A stretch of DNA of 64,000 nt, taken from contig NC_087069.1 in assembly GCF_963678635.1 (NCBI RefSeq), positions 10,871,206 to 10,935,205 on the forward strand, read 5' to 3'. Below are positions 36,374 through 47,698 of the stretch, in pieces. Made by a program: the position numbers and the translations under genes. This stretch comes from Symsagittifera roscoffensis (lineage: Eukaryota; Xenacoelomorpha; Acoela; Convolutidae). The stretch's first letter is position 1. The number at the start of each line of letters is the position of its first letter. The notes below the pieces were generated by a model, which worked only from the letters and a program-made list of their open reading frames with translations, ran no database searches and was not told the DNA's origin.

Positions 36374-36917
36374 GTAAGTATATTCTCAAACCCAAATTAC
36401 TATCTGTAAAAAAACACTAATTTGATGAGATTTCATATCAAAAAATTGACTCAAACTTCTAGTGCCAACTTCTCGTGTCAACCAGAGATTTCCATCTGCC
36501 TAGTACGGTTTTTGAAACTGTAGCATAAAACGGCCAGGCCCCAATTGAAGATGGGCAATATGAATTCTGTCGTACAGTGGGCTTTCCGGGACTCTAAACA
36601 AATGGTGACGATTCAACTGTTTTTTTTTCCTTCATCAATTCACTTGATAACGGGTTGATCCGAGTTGCCCGATAGTGGATCAGTTAAAACGCTAAGCAGA
36701 TCAGTATAATCTTTTTATTGGTGTCCAAAGAGCCAATTCAAATAAATTCCAATATGAATTCCAATAGATATTAATTTCCTTTTTCTATTAACGCCTTAAA
36801 CCTGGAATGCTTAAGCAAAAATCAGCATATGCATTTATCCGTCAGCTATTCGTTTGATACGGAAAAGCTGTAGTACCAAGCTATAGAATGTCAGTAAAAA
36901 AATGTTTGAAAACCTAG

Positions 36918-37088
36918 GAAGAGTTTGTTCAGGCAGTGGGATCTCGACACAACGTGCAGCGTTACGTCAACCAGGTGCAGCACGCAAAGGTCTTTGTTCA
37001 TCAAATGACGACGTTCCATGAGCTGTCGAGTAAAGTTGCGAAGTTTTACTCAAGCAGAGATGGACTGAGGACCTGTGACCTTAAGAAG
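36918..37088 (+). CDS. Candidate host exon, coiled-coil-like
   Basis: Acceptor ...AACCTAG, 57 complete codons (EEFVQAVGSRHNVQRYVNQ...VAKFYSSRDGL), donor GTAGGT. Codon use (GTG CAG CGT TAC GTC) is clearly unlike the AT-rich background. It is in phase with a following segment at 37144-37281 (after a CTTTCAG acceptor) reading SLEKSTSLKHAANDNKIF to a TAA. The protein is not recognised. Confidence 0.5.
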
Positions 37089-37143
37089 GTAGGTTGACCA
37101 TCTGTCAAAGATGCTGAATGTTAGATCAAAGGGAAACTTTCAG

Positions 37144-37281
37144 TCGCTTGAGAAATCCACAAGCCTGAAACATGCTGCCAACGACAACAAAATTTTTCCA
37201 AATGAGATGCAGGAAAAGCTCATGAATCATGTATCAAAACAGAACTTGGTCGATAATTATTGCTTACTGACTCGATAAGTA
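37144..37281 (+). CDS. Candidate host exon, possibly terminal
   Basis: Acceptor GAAACTTTCAG, 45 codons to TAA, in phase 0 with the exon at 36918-37088. It has a mixed amphipathic composition (NEMQEKLMNHVSKQNLV). The TAA is followed by GTATAT, so a donor at the same place cannot be excluded. Confidence 0.4.
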
Positions 37282-38813
37282 TATCTTTAAAAAATTTAAG
37301 TTTTGAATCAGTATTTTGTTTTGCGTTTAATAGGAGTCTTTATTGCTTCGAAGTTACTAGGAGTCTTTATTGTTTCGAAGTCATTCAAGAAAGATGACAT
37401 GTCGATGGATTACCACCGCAAAGAGTCACCAACGTCTATGCCGACTATAGTGCTTTCAACAAGTAATTCTTAATGCGTACAAGATGAAAGTTTGCGCGTA
37501 CTTGTACAAAACTTCAAATGAAAACTGACCTCTATATAAACCAAACGCTTGCCTGGGTCGTTTTGCAAACTTTTGAGGCGAAGAGAAGGAGAAAATTGAG
37601 GCCAATAGGAACATGGCCGAAGATGCTTTTTCCTGCATGATTTAAAATAAAATATTCCTTTTCGAAGTCAGAGAAGACATTTTTTTGTTCGAGAATCCGC
37701 TCCTCGGTAATGGAAACGAAACGGCTGAAGTAATATTAACTGATTTTGATGAAGAGTGTATTTTTTATGATAAGTACATTCGTTTTACTTTTTAAACAAT
37801 TGAGTTATCTTTAGAAATTATCATCTGCGTTGTGTTCATTATACTATATTTTAGCCTTTTTACACTACGTGTTTCATGAGAAAAAAAATCACATTTGCAA
37901 CCTGAAACAATTTGGATTTTGATTCACGAAGACACGTTTCTTCCTTTTTTTCCAGGTGAAAACAGTTTTGGAGTATTTTTTGCTTTTGCTGTACATTTTA
38001 CCAGGACTCGAAAAACAAAATTAGTTTACAATTGTAGAGACGCCGTTTAGACTAGTAAAATGTCCTCGTCTGGTGAAAAAAAAAATTCGGCTCAATGTTG
38101 AGCTCAGCGGTTGCATTAAGTTCTCCTTGAAAAAAATTAAATCAGTAGTTTTAACAACTTGGTTACATCATTCGTGTAAACTCGTAGCTAGGGTCATTGG
38201 TTCGAAAAATGCAGAAGTCCTTCCCTCAGATTTTTTTATTTAGAAGATTTGACTGATTTATTTAGGCTTTAATTTATCTTATTGTCAGTTGATTTGATTT
38301 GAGGAATTGAAATAAAATTAACAAAAATTTAAAAACTAAACAAAAAATAAAATCAAAAAATTACTTACTCTATAAATCATAGTTCTCGGGAATCCGAAAA
38401 AAATCGGCATGGCAAACCGGAGCCAAAACTGAAATATAAATTGATCGGATTAATTTCATACCAACATTCTTAATCTGGACGTATAGATTTATACAGAGGT
38501 GGGTAGTTTTTTAGGATAAAGAACTGACAGGACATACAAGAACAACTCAAAGCAATTAGTAGCCAAAATCCTATTTTTTGATCGTTTCGAATTTTTTTGC
38601 TCGATAGCTAAGTTTTGTTCTAAGCCCAGTATGTTAAATAAGACAACCTAAATTGTGAAATAAAATGGTCGTTTCAATCAAATCCTTGAATTTTTTCAGA
38701 AGCTAAAAAAGGACGTACACGAATTTTGTTAACCAATGGTTTAAAATTATTTTGTGGATTCCACAGACCCAAAATAAATAAATGACCGTAAATTCAGTAT
38801 TTTTTTATTTTAG
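37282..38813. other. Non-coding stretch, nothing firm
   Basis: A short direct repeat GGAGTCTTTATTG occurs twice at about 37332 and 37358. Otherwise no feature. Confidence 0.4.
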
Positions 38814-38953
38814 CTGGAGTTTGTTCAAACTGGTTATATCAAATTGCGGATCCCCCATCCGGAAGGAGTTTGCTCACAGTTTGTTGTGAAATCAATGATA
38901 AAAACCAATTTTCACTCGGATACGAATATTGGAACACTATCTCAATAAAAAAA
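38814..38953 (+). CDS. Candidate host exon
   Basis: Acceptor TTTTTATTTTAG, 140 nt open in one frame (AGVCSNWLYQIADPPSGRSL, then LTVCCEINDKNQFSLGYEYW), donor GTAAGTG. Three Cys residues suggest a secreted or extracellular domain. No family recognised, and neighbouring exons were not found. Confidence 0.4.
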
Positions 38954-40203
38954 GTAAGTGAGTTATCTGTTCGAGTCCCCCTCATCTTTACGGGTAAGGT
39001 TTAACAAGTGTATCATCTGGGAGCCCACCCACACTCGTTTTTGCCGAAAAACTGTACAAATATGATAACTATATTCCGAATAAAGGCTCAAATATTTCTG
39101 TCATTTTCACTTTTGAAGACCCAACTACCATTCTTGCAATCCCCAAAAAATCGAAGTGCTCAGTGAACTGTGGATATTAGTTTCTATTAACCCCCTTTTA
39201 TGGTAGACTTTAAAACGATGTTTGCCCCTTTTTAAACCGAGTGCTTTGTTGCATAAAACTTCTTATGTTTGAAATTGCAATTCTCAGAAGTAGATTTTGT
39301 CGCAGTCCAGTTGGTTGGCCTTATCTCAAAACTTTGTTTCGCAAAATTTGATAGGAATTGCAGCCCCCCTATTGCAATAGTGATTAAAAGGTTAACAAAT
39401 TCCTTTATTGTTATGAAAAGTCTAGCCGATGTGAACATATGGTAATCGCGTACCGAACCATTTCTTGTGACCAAAGTAGCCGACATGGCCAAACGGTTTT
39501 GTATGCCCATATTGTTTGCTATGATTGCTGTTGTTGTTGTAGCCTCGTCGACACTTCAAAATGGTGATTCCGTTTGTTTTTCTTAACAGTCGTTTTGCGT
39601 TGTCCCTGGCTCTAGTGTTATTGGCCCCAGACGGGATATGTGGGGCACACCACTAACATGAGTTACTTGAACGTAGTCCTAACAGTGAACAAGTCAGAAA
39701 TAATTTTGCATTTGGTTTCGCTGTTTTGAGTTCAGTATCCTCCGTCATGCTGATTGTTGTTTGAACGGAGTTTAGCTCTCCCATTACTTCGTGTTATGTC
39801 AGATTGATGTGTTCATTTAGTTATAGGGGTACCTGGAAATCAGTGAATGCGATCAGCGGCAATTTTCATATCTCCCTATAGCCACGACTGCAGACATCTG
39901 ACTTTCAGCAACTTTTTGAGTTTGCTCGGTTTCTCCTAACATTGACATATGAAGCTGAAAAAACCGCTCCACTTTTGTAGTTGGTTTTTGAAGATGTCAA
40001 ATGAAAATATGTTTTAGATTTCAAATAGTCGACTATGAGTTCTAGCTTTATCAAACTTCAGTCATTATCCGCAAAATTACGGCCTTGGATTGCTACAGGG
40101 GACAATTTTTTCGCCAAAACCTCCTGCATTTGGTTTTCTTCCAGTTTAACTTTTACATTCCAAACCAGTTGATGACTCAGTTGCAGCCAGCAACTCGGTT
40201 TTG
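38954..40203. other. Non-coding stretch, nothing firm
   Basis: Includes (TGTTGT) simple sequence near 39520-39540. No gene is supported. Confidence 0.4.
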
Positions 40204-40950
40204 CTACTGTTCTTCTACAGATCTTGTTCCTTCGGCAGGACTTATGTCATCTTTCAGCAGAGAAAAGTTCTTAGAAATATCCACGAAGAAAAGTTTGAGC
40301 ATTTTTTTGGTTGGTACAGTACCACCTAAATTTTGGATCAATTTTCCACCCTTGATTCTGATGCTAGATTCGATTCTACTTTTTTTTCGCGCATCTGCTG
40401 CAGCTGTTCGTCCGAAGGTTGTCACCATTTAAAATGGCAAGCCGGAAAGCAGCATAAAAATTAGAAACTTCACCGCGGGCACTTTTCGGAAATACCAGGT
40501 TTTTGTTTGTCATATGTTTGAAAAGCTGGGGTAGGACTGTTTCCACACACCGAGTCTTCGCATCCTGGAAAGAATTACGTGTGTATTTGCCAGACTCAAT
40601 GGATTTGCAGGGAGATACATACTGTTCGAAAATGAATATGTCTTGGTAATGCAATTTTCCTCCGCCTCGCATTAACCTACGTCAAAAATCCTTTTTCTCA
40701 TTGTGATTGGATTTTTGGATGATTCCCAGGGACTTTGTACAAACCTACTCAGCACAAGTTGTGGTATTAGGACCAATTTACTTTGTATGGGGTCAATCTT
40801 TGTTCCAGAAAGATAAGGTTCTTGATAGTAGATTTCTTGATGGTAGATTTTTTCGTAATCTGAGGCGTTAAAACCACCTGCTGCTCTGAGTATTTTGGTG
40901 AATTCCTTCAAGCTCTTTCTCAAATTTTTACGGGCAGCCTTGGTGTTCAT
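40204..40950 (-). pseudogene. Decayed gene or exon series, unidentified
   Basis: Three adjoining minus-strand frames: 40672-40950 (MNTKAARKNLRKSLKEFTK...), 40376-40672 (start overlaps the previous stop as TAATG) and 40204-40428. Composition is protein-like, with polar and charged residues evenly spread. The joins need frame changes, so this is either a frameshifted pseudogene or exons with introns I did not resolve. No family recognised. Confidence 0.4.
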
Positions 40951-41355
40951 GCACCTTTTGGTATTTCCCCGTACTTGTGAAACGAGACTCGGGTAGAGGG
41001 CTTACAGACTTAAGGTACTAATGTGTGTTTTCTTTGGGACGAACAACAACTTCCTTTTTCCATACTCCTTCAAGCTAGCCTCCTCCATCTGTCACTTGGC
41101 ACCGTCACACTCAATGCACAGATTCTTGAACGAGAGACTACGGGTACACACACTTCGCCAGCTTTGTATGTTCCACCTGTCGATACAGTTTTGAAACGAA
41201 AACACGGGTTTTAGGCTCCCAGTTTTCTCAAATTTTTTTCAAGCAGTTGAATGGGAAATGTTTCTGGGGATGCATATCATCAGTTATTTTTTTGGCTTTT
41301 TCTGAAGAACCATTTCCACACCTCGAATAATCATGTGATGTCATCCAAACAAACG
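40951..41355. other. Non-coding stretch, nothing firm
   Basis: No gene, RNA or repeat supported. Confidence 0.4.
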
Positions 41356-41495
41356 CAGTGGCTTTTGACATTTGAATTGCCGAATTGCGAGCCACGAGAC
41401 ATATCAGATGTCACTCAAAAATCTTCAGTGGCTTTTGACATTTGAATTGCCGAATTGCGAGCCACGAGACATATCAGATGTCACTCAAAAAAGAC
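41356..41495. repeat. Two-unit tandem repeat, 70-bp period
   Basis: 41356-41425 and 41426-41495 are nearly identical (CAGTGGCTTTTGACATTTGA ... CATATCAGATGTCACTCAAA). Confidence 0.95.
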
Positions 41496-42031
41496 AGCAA
41501 AAACAAGTCACATCAAAAAACATGAATCGCCAATAAACGTCAGCTTTGCTATTTACTGTCTCGGGGATTTTGTTTGGCTGAACAACTGGCCAGATTCTTG
41601 GTCGCCTGCAGTGGTTCGACCATTGTTCTACTCCAACAAATATCTGCTGTCTTCTCCAATTAGTTATTAAATACTTGTCGAAGCTAGTCCGTCGTTTTAA
41701 AGTGACTTTATTCCTCAAAGACGGAGATGATTTTTTTAGAACGGAAATTATTGACTCCGCAATCGTTTAAAGTTGATTTTTTTGCTTTAGTCAAAGTGTA
41801 GTGAAAATCTTCAGAAGATTTTGTTTGAAAAAAAATGGATATAAAAATTAATTCTACAATTTTAGCAGCAGCATTTACCCGGTCATATTCTCCTTTTTGA
41901 CATCATCTTTCAGTATTTGGAGGCTAATTATATGACATTGAATACAAGACATTACTTGGCGCCAAATTCGATCGGAACTTTTTGGAGGAGTGCGCTACTG
42001 CAATAATATTGCTTGCCGTGATCTCTGCCGC

Positions 42032-42410
42032 TTAGTCTTGCCAGGAATCACATGCTCCAAAAGTTGAACCTGATGGTATCTGTTTAATTACGCGGCTACT
42101 GATGTTGCCGAATGCTCTGAGGCTACTCGAAGAGCTAGTGGCTAAGAGTTTGCTGATGCCCCTGATAATTTTGAGAATGTATAGATTCTTGATGTTTCTT
42201 AGTCTGTACGCGTTCACAAAGATACTGAAAATATCGGGGTTCTTGACGGCTCTGAAGATATTGAATGTCTTGCTTGGGTTTTCCAGAATGCTGTCAAGTT
42301 TTTGATGATTGCTCATGATCTTATTGTTGATGCTTAAAAACTCTAAAAGCTGCACTTTTGCTGCGCAATTTTTTTAAAATTTGAAACTTATTTTGATTCC
42401 ATTCTTTTGT
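42032..42410 (-). pseudogene. Exon-like frame in duplication unit 1
   Basis: After a TTCTACTTAG acceptor the sequence parallels the unit 2 exon, but an extra A in an A run (7 instead of 6) shifts the frame before LLEFLSINNK. Downstream it is open to TAG near 42032 (ending TFGACDSWQD). About 95% identical to unit 2 at protein level where both are open. Family unknown. Confidence 0.45.
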
Positions 42411-43705
42411 CTAAGTAGAACTTGTTTGAGCGCATATAGAATTAACAACTGCATAAATCCTGCTGCTACTGCAATCGAATGACTGCTCATCGAATTAATC
42501 TTCTTTTCGTACAAGATCATCAACCGTCTGTCAATGAAATAAGTGTTAACACCAGTCGATATTAGTTTTCCATATTTGTTATCCTTTTTTCCGTTACTTC
42601 ATCGAGATTTTTTTTAGTTTCTAGCAATTTTTGATCGAGTCTTGAGGCTATTGAATATCGATTTTATACCTGTTGTGCCATGTTTTTCTCGTTTGGATCT
42701 TGGATGTTTTGTTGACTGAAACTGTGACCTGGATTCGAAGCTAGATCGAATTGGATTGAAAATTTGGTTTATTTTCAGTTTTGAATGTCTGCCGGCATGT
42801 CGATTTGTTTTTCGTCTTCTATTTCGTTTTTTATGTCGGTTTGTATGTAGATCTTTACTTCGATTTATAGGGCTGTTCATATGTCGAATAGTGAGTTGGT
42901 CTGTATCTCATTATGTTGTATGTCGAACAAATGCAAGTTAGAAGATTCTCAAACCTAATTAGAAAGACTTGCTATAATGAGTGAATTCAAATTAAATTGT
43001 TAAGAATTTATGCGCCTTACTCAACTATTATATTGCTTAATCGGCCTGCAAAGTATTTATAAATATGATGTATTTTCAAAGTAAAAAAAATCAAAATAGG
43101 GTTAAACTTCCCGGCCATTTATTAGATTTCAGGGCCAAATATGAAGTCATTAATCGTTCCGAGAGATTTTTAAATCCAACTAAAAAAGGTCAAGTTAATT
43201 GTTTCGTGAGATTTCTATTGCTAATTAATCAATCAACTCTTTGCTGATAAGAAGACAAATTTACTGATCTCTTTAACTCCCCTCTTTGAGCTAAACAGAT
43301 CCACAAAACACATCCCACTTTGAAAAACTGACGAAACCTTCTGTTCATCTCGTTCTTTCCTACAGCGCATTTGTACCTTTCAAAAGCCAAAAATACGTTT
43401 TGTTCATATCAAATCTTATGTGATGACGACAGTTTGTTGCAGTTCAAATTTCAGATGCTGACAAAAGTTTGTTGCACGGAACCGACTTTTTAGCAGACAA
43501 ACTTGTTAGAAGAAAAGTTGTAACAAGAACTTCTATTATGATAGATAAACAAATTTGACTGACATGTTATGACGAGACGTTTGGTCAACCCCATTTGTTG
43601 CGAAATCAAATCGCAAACACTGACCATATTTGGCGCCAAATTCGATCGGAACCATTCGGAGGAGTGCGCTACTGCGATAATATTGCTTGCAGTGATCTCT
43701 GCCGC

Positions 43706-44096
43706 TTAGTCTTGCCAGGAATCACATGCTCCAAAAGTTGAACCTGATGGTATCTGTTTAAGTACGCGGCTACTGATGTTGCCGAATGCTCTGAGGCTAC
43801 TCGAAGAGCTAGTGTCTAGGAGTTTGCTGATGCCTTTGATAATTTTGAGAATGTATAGTTTCTTGATGTTTCTTAATCTGTACGCGTTCACAAAGATACT
43901 GAAAATATCGGGGTTCTTGACGGCTCTGAAGATATTGAATGTCTTGCTTGGGTTTTCCAGAATGCTGTCAAGTTTTTGATGATTGCTCATGATCTTATTG
44001 TTGATGCTTAAAAACTCTAAAAGCTGCTCTTTTGCTTCGCAATTTTTTAAAATTTGAAACTTAATTTGATTCCATTCTTTTGTCTAAGTAGAACTT
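43706..44096 (-). CDS. Exon-like frame in duplication unit 2, unidentified
   Basis: From a TTCTACTTAG acceptor the frame is open for about 125 codons (TKEWNQIKFQILKNCE, then QLLEFLSINNK, KLDSILENPSKTF, a Ser run, and TFGACDSWQD) to a stop near 43706. The pattern of Leu/Ile heptads suggests helices. Preservation of most of the frame in two diverged copies supports coding. No family recognised. Confidence 0.5.
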
Positions 44097-45359
44097 GTTT
44101 GAGCGCATATAGAATTAACAACTGCATAAATCCTGCTGCTACTGCAATCGAATGACTGCTCATCGAATTAACCTTCTTTTCGTACAAGATCATCAACCGT
44201 CCGTCAATGAAATAAGTGTTTACACCAGTCGATCTTAGTTTTCCATATTTGTTATCCCTTTTTCCGCTGCTTCATCGAGATTTTTTTTTTGTTTCTAGCA
44301 ATTTTTGATCAAGTCTTGAGGCTATTGAATATCGATTTTATATCTGTTGTGCCATGTTTTTCTCGTTTGGATCTTGGATGTTTTGTTGACTGAAACTGTG
44401 ACGTGGATTCGAAGCTAGATCGAATTGGATTGAAGCTTTGGTTCATTTTCAGTTGTGAATGTCTGCCGGCATGTCGATTTGTTTTTCGTCTTCTAGTTCT
44501 GTTTGTACGTCAAGTCTCATGGCTGTTTGTAATGGGATCCGAGAATGTCGTCGATTCATATGCCGTTTTTTATGTCGGTTTGTATGTAGATCTTTACTTC
44601 GATTTATAGGGCTGTTCATATGTCGAATAGTGAGTTGGTCTGTATCTCATTATGTTGTATGTCGAATAAATGCAAGTTAGAAGATTCTCAAACCTAATTC
44701 GAAAGACTTGCTGTAATGAATGAAATCAAATGAAAATGTTAAGAATTTATGCGCCTTACTCAACTATTATATTGCTTAATCGGCCTGCAAAGTGTTTATA
44801 AATATGATGTATTTTCAAAGACAAAAAAAATTCAAAATAGGGTTAAACTTCCCGGCCATTTATTAGATTTCAGGGCCAAATATGAAGTCATTAATCGTTC
44901 CGAGAGATTTTTAAATCCAACTAAAAAAGGTCAAGTTAATTGTTTCGTCAAGTTAATCGATCAGTTTTTTGCTATTAGGAAAACAAATTTAGTGATCTCT
45001 TTATCTCCCCTCTTTGAGCTAAAAAGATCCACAAAACACATCCCACTTTGAAAAACTGACAAAAGTTCTGTTCAGCTCGTTCTTTCCTACAGCGCATTTG
45101 TACCTTTCAAAAGCCAAAAATACGTTTTGTTCATATCAAATCTTATATAATGACGACAGTTTGTTGCAGTTCAAATCTCAGATGCTGACAAGAGTTTGTT
45201 GCACGTGACCGACTTTTTACCAGACAAACTTGTTTGAAGAAACGTCGTAACAAGAACTTCTACTATGATAGATAAACAAATTCGACTGGCAGATGTTATG
45301 ACGAGACGTTTGGTCAACCCCATTTGTTGCGAAATCAAATCTCAAACACTGACCATATT

Positions 45360-46135
45360 CCTCGGAAGCTGATAATACTTCGTTTCAGTTCAAATCTGAA
45401 TAAATGCTGACTGCGTTTATCCTTATTGACATAAAAAATGGCACCGTTTAGTATAGCGTCATTTTGGTGCAGATCAAATCTCGATTTTTGACTGCATTCC
45501 TCAATAGTAGTTGAGATTTCGATCTCAAATGCTGACATTGTTTGGGGCATCTCAAAACTCAGATGCTTATAAACAGCTCGTTCCAGGTTACAATTCAACT
45601 ACTGTTGTTCTGACACACCGACAAACCGTTTTTTTCTCTCTCAATTGTGTTCAGTACAAAACGATCAAAATCAACTGTCTAATCACCCTCCCCCCTAAAC
45701 TATTTTAGTGAGGTAACAAAACAGTTTATCAGAAAAAGAATGCGAGGGAAAATTATTTGATTCTAAATGATAAAAAAAATCCTTCGGGGTCTTTAACTTC
45801 ATACCTCTCGTATATCTACCAAGTATTATCCTCCCCAATCAAGAACAAATCAACGCTTAAAAATGAGAGTTTTATACCGAGTAAAAAACATTACTTTTTC
45901 TTTGCAGAAGGGGAGAAGTATTTAAAGAGATCTAATCAACCGATTTCAATATACGATAAAAACTTTACGCTTTAGAGAAGTTGAAATATCTCTGCGGTCG
46001 GTCACTACACGAGACATATTGAACAATTGATGCAACGTTTAATTGAATTTTGCAAATAAATGATTAAATCTTTCACATTAACAATTTGTCAGATCTGATT
46101 TGATTTTTTATTCAAACATTAAAGTAGTATAGCTA
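45360..46135. other. Non-coding stretch
   Basis: The first about 200 bp continue the degenerate TCAAATCTCA...GCTGAC motif of the duplication. Nothing else is recognised. Confidence 0.4.
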
Positions 46136-46144
46136 ATTTACACT

Positions 46145-46330
46145 GGAATGGGGGGGGGGGTGAGGGTGATCCCTACAGTGATCATTGGGCATTGAGATCC
46201 CAACGTAACTTTTTAAAAGTACTGATCCCATGTAAAAGTACTGATCCCATGTAAAATTTTTCATGATCCCAAATAATGATCCCACAAATTTGATCCCAAT
46301 GTATAATTTTTTAAACCAATGAACCTGAAT
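46145..46330. repeat. Cluster of GATCCC motifs next to a G run
   Basis: After GGGGGGGGGG (46150-46159) the hexamer GATCCC, mostly as TGATCCCA, occurs about eight times in 160 bp, twice as CTGATCCCATGTAAAA in tandem. It lies beyond the protease end of the Polinton, where a terminal repeat would be expected, but no matching inverted copy was found. Confidence 0.6.
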
Positions 46331-46735
46331 GCGAGGGAAATAAATTTGTGTAGAAATTTTTGTTAGGATGATAGCTAAATCGTCCAAATGCCCAGACGAT
46401 GTATTTCGCTCTTTTTGTTCATGCACCAAATTGGAGTGGTATATAAAGTGGTTATAGCGATTAGTTTCATGCATGGTATCTGAAAGACGCTTGATTTCTG
46501 CACCGAATATGTTTGAAATATGTGTATAGAATCAGCTTGAAATTTATTCGAATAATTTGAATAGTGCTATATGTTTCAGTATTCTATTTAGCAAACTAAA
46601 ATGTTTTGATAAATCCAAACTGGGCTAAATGGTTTTTGAGCCTACATTGTAATTCGATACTTGAATAATACTCTAATTAACAAAAAAAATGGAAAAAGTC
46701 AATTAAAGAAAATGAAGAAAAAATACAAATGTTAA

Positions 46736-46915
46736 TAAGAAAATTGTTAGATAATGAGAAAGCATATGAGTTAGGAAACATTTCAAAATAGAATCATTAT
46801 TGTAAAGGAAATCAGAAGCTTAATTTCATTGACAGGTTGATTGAAATGTATACGAAATCAGTCATGTAGAACTAAATAATAGTTTATTGAAAAAGCATAT
46901 GGGTTAGGAAACGAG
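46736..46915 (-). pseudogene. Decayed repeats of the Polinton protease 3' end
   Basis: 46745-46835 aligns to 47250-47335 (AATGAGAAAGCAT, GAGTTAG, AAAC.TTTCAAAA, AATCAGAAGC). A shorter piece at 46886-46915 repeats AAAAGCATATGGGTTAGGAAAC. They are therefore extra, eroded copies of the terminal part of the protease gene in the same orientation, pointing to past local duplication. Confidence 0.6.
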
Positions 46916-47257
46916 TATTGTGCATGTTTGATCCGTTTTTGTGTAGAAATATTGTCTAAACTTGTACCTAATTGTTACTATAAAATTGAAGTGGAACAAA
47001 ATTTCTTGGGGTCCGAGTAGAGGAAAACGCATGGCGCTCGACTCTCAGCCGTCCGGAAATTGTACTGAAAGGAGGCAACAGTTGCTGGTATGGTGATATC
47101 CCCCCATAGATCGATTTTGTATTTTTTTTGATAGTAATCTAACTTCTCGGATTATTGCTATTAATTTAACAATTGAGTAAAAATGTCAATTACTAGAAAA
47201 AATGTAATGTTTAAATGAAATTGAAAAGTGAACAAAACAGCCATATAAAATAGTTAG
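46916..47257. other. Terminal flank of the Polinton cluster
   Basis: No gene. It probably includes the element end, but no boundary or TIR could be set. Confidence 0.4.
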
Positions 47258-47698
47258 TTAATGAGAAAGCATGTGAGTTAGAAAACGTTTCAAAACATGA
47301 TCATTTATGTAAACAAAATCAGAAGCATCACCATTAAAGTTTTTATCATAAATCAAATGTGCAATATAAATACAAAAAGAACCGCACATGGTAGAGTTTG
47401 AGTCTTGCATGGGATAATTTGTCATTATTTCAGTGATCTGATGAAATTTCTCGTTCAATCGTTTAAACAGATTGGTGTACTGCCAAAGAGGAAGACCGAG
47501 AGGATCAGCGAAGTATAAAACATTTCTTCTGTTGCAAATCACAATCCAATGTGTCCCCGGAGAATCTGATTTTGAAGTGTTCACAATCATAAAGATGTTG
47601 TTTGGGATGTGAGGTGGAAAATTATCCGCTGCAAATACTCCAAGAAACTTATATTTCAGATGTTTACAGTTCTGAATGAGATCGTGAGTGGATTTCAT
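47258..47698 (-). CDS. Adenain-like maturation cysteine protease (Polinton PRO)
   Basis: Processes capsid precursors during virion assembly in adenoviruses and, by homology, in Polintons. The 146 residues contain the C5-family catalytic set in order: H50 in GTHWIVI, D65 in YFADPLG, Q98 in YPMQDSN and C105 in TMCGSFC. The length suits a Polinton protease, perhaps slightly short at the N-terminus. The start ATG overlaps the capsid-gene stop as ATGA. The frame is intact, in contrast to its upstream neighbour. Extra eroded copies of its 3' end lie at 46.7-46.9 kb. Confidence 0.88.
   Translation of the reverse strand: MKSTHDLIQNCKHLKYKFLGVFAADNFPPHIPNNIFMIVNTSKSDSPGTHWIVICNRRNVLYFADPLGLPLWQYTNLFKRLNEKFHQITEIMTNYPMQDSNSTMCGSFCIYIAHLIYDKNFNGDASDFVYINDHVLKRFLTHMLSH

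Larger units (their letters stand above)
41956..45359. repeat. Tandem duplication of a 1.7-kb host locus
   Basis: Unit 1 (41956-43630) and unit 2 (43631-45359) align throughout with a few percent divergence, both starting TTGGCGCCAAATTCGATCGG and ending AACACTGACCATATT. Unit 2 carries an extra block of about 65 bp near 44492-44560. Each unit holds a minus-strand exon-like frame (42032-42410 and 43706-44096) and a basic frame (42614-42880 and its copy near 44281-44600). A degenerate motif TCAAATCTCAGATGCTGAC recurs at the unit ends and continues to about 45540. Confidence 0.92.

Noticed and set aside
40085-40432. 115-codon plus-strand frame
   Set aside because: It lies antisense to the minus-strand frames at 40204-40428, has unremarkable composition and no homology.
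42756-42941. Cys/Arg/Phe repeat frame in the duplicated locus
   Set aside because: It comes from short ATGTCG/TTT-type sequence repetition and has no recognisable domain.
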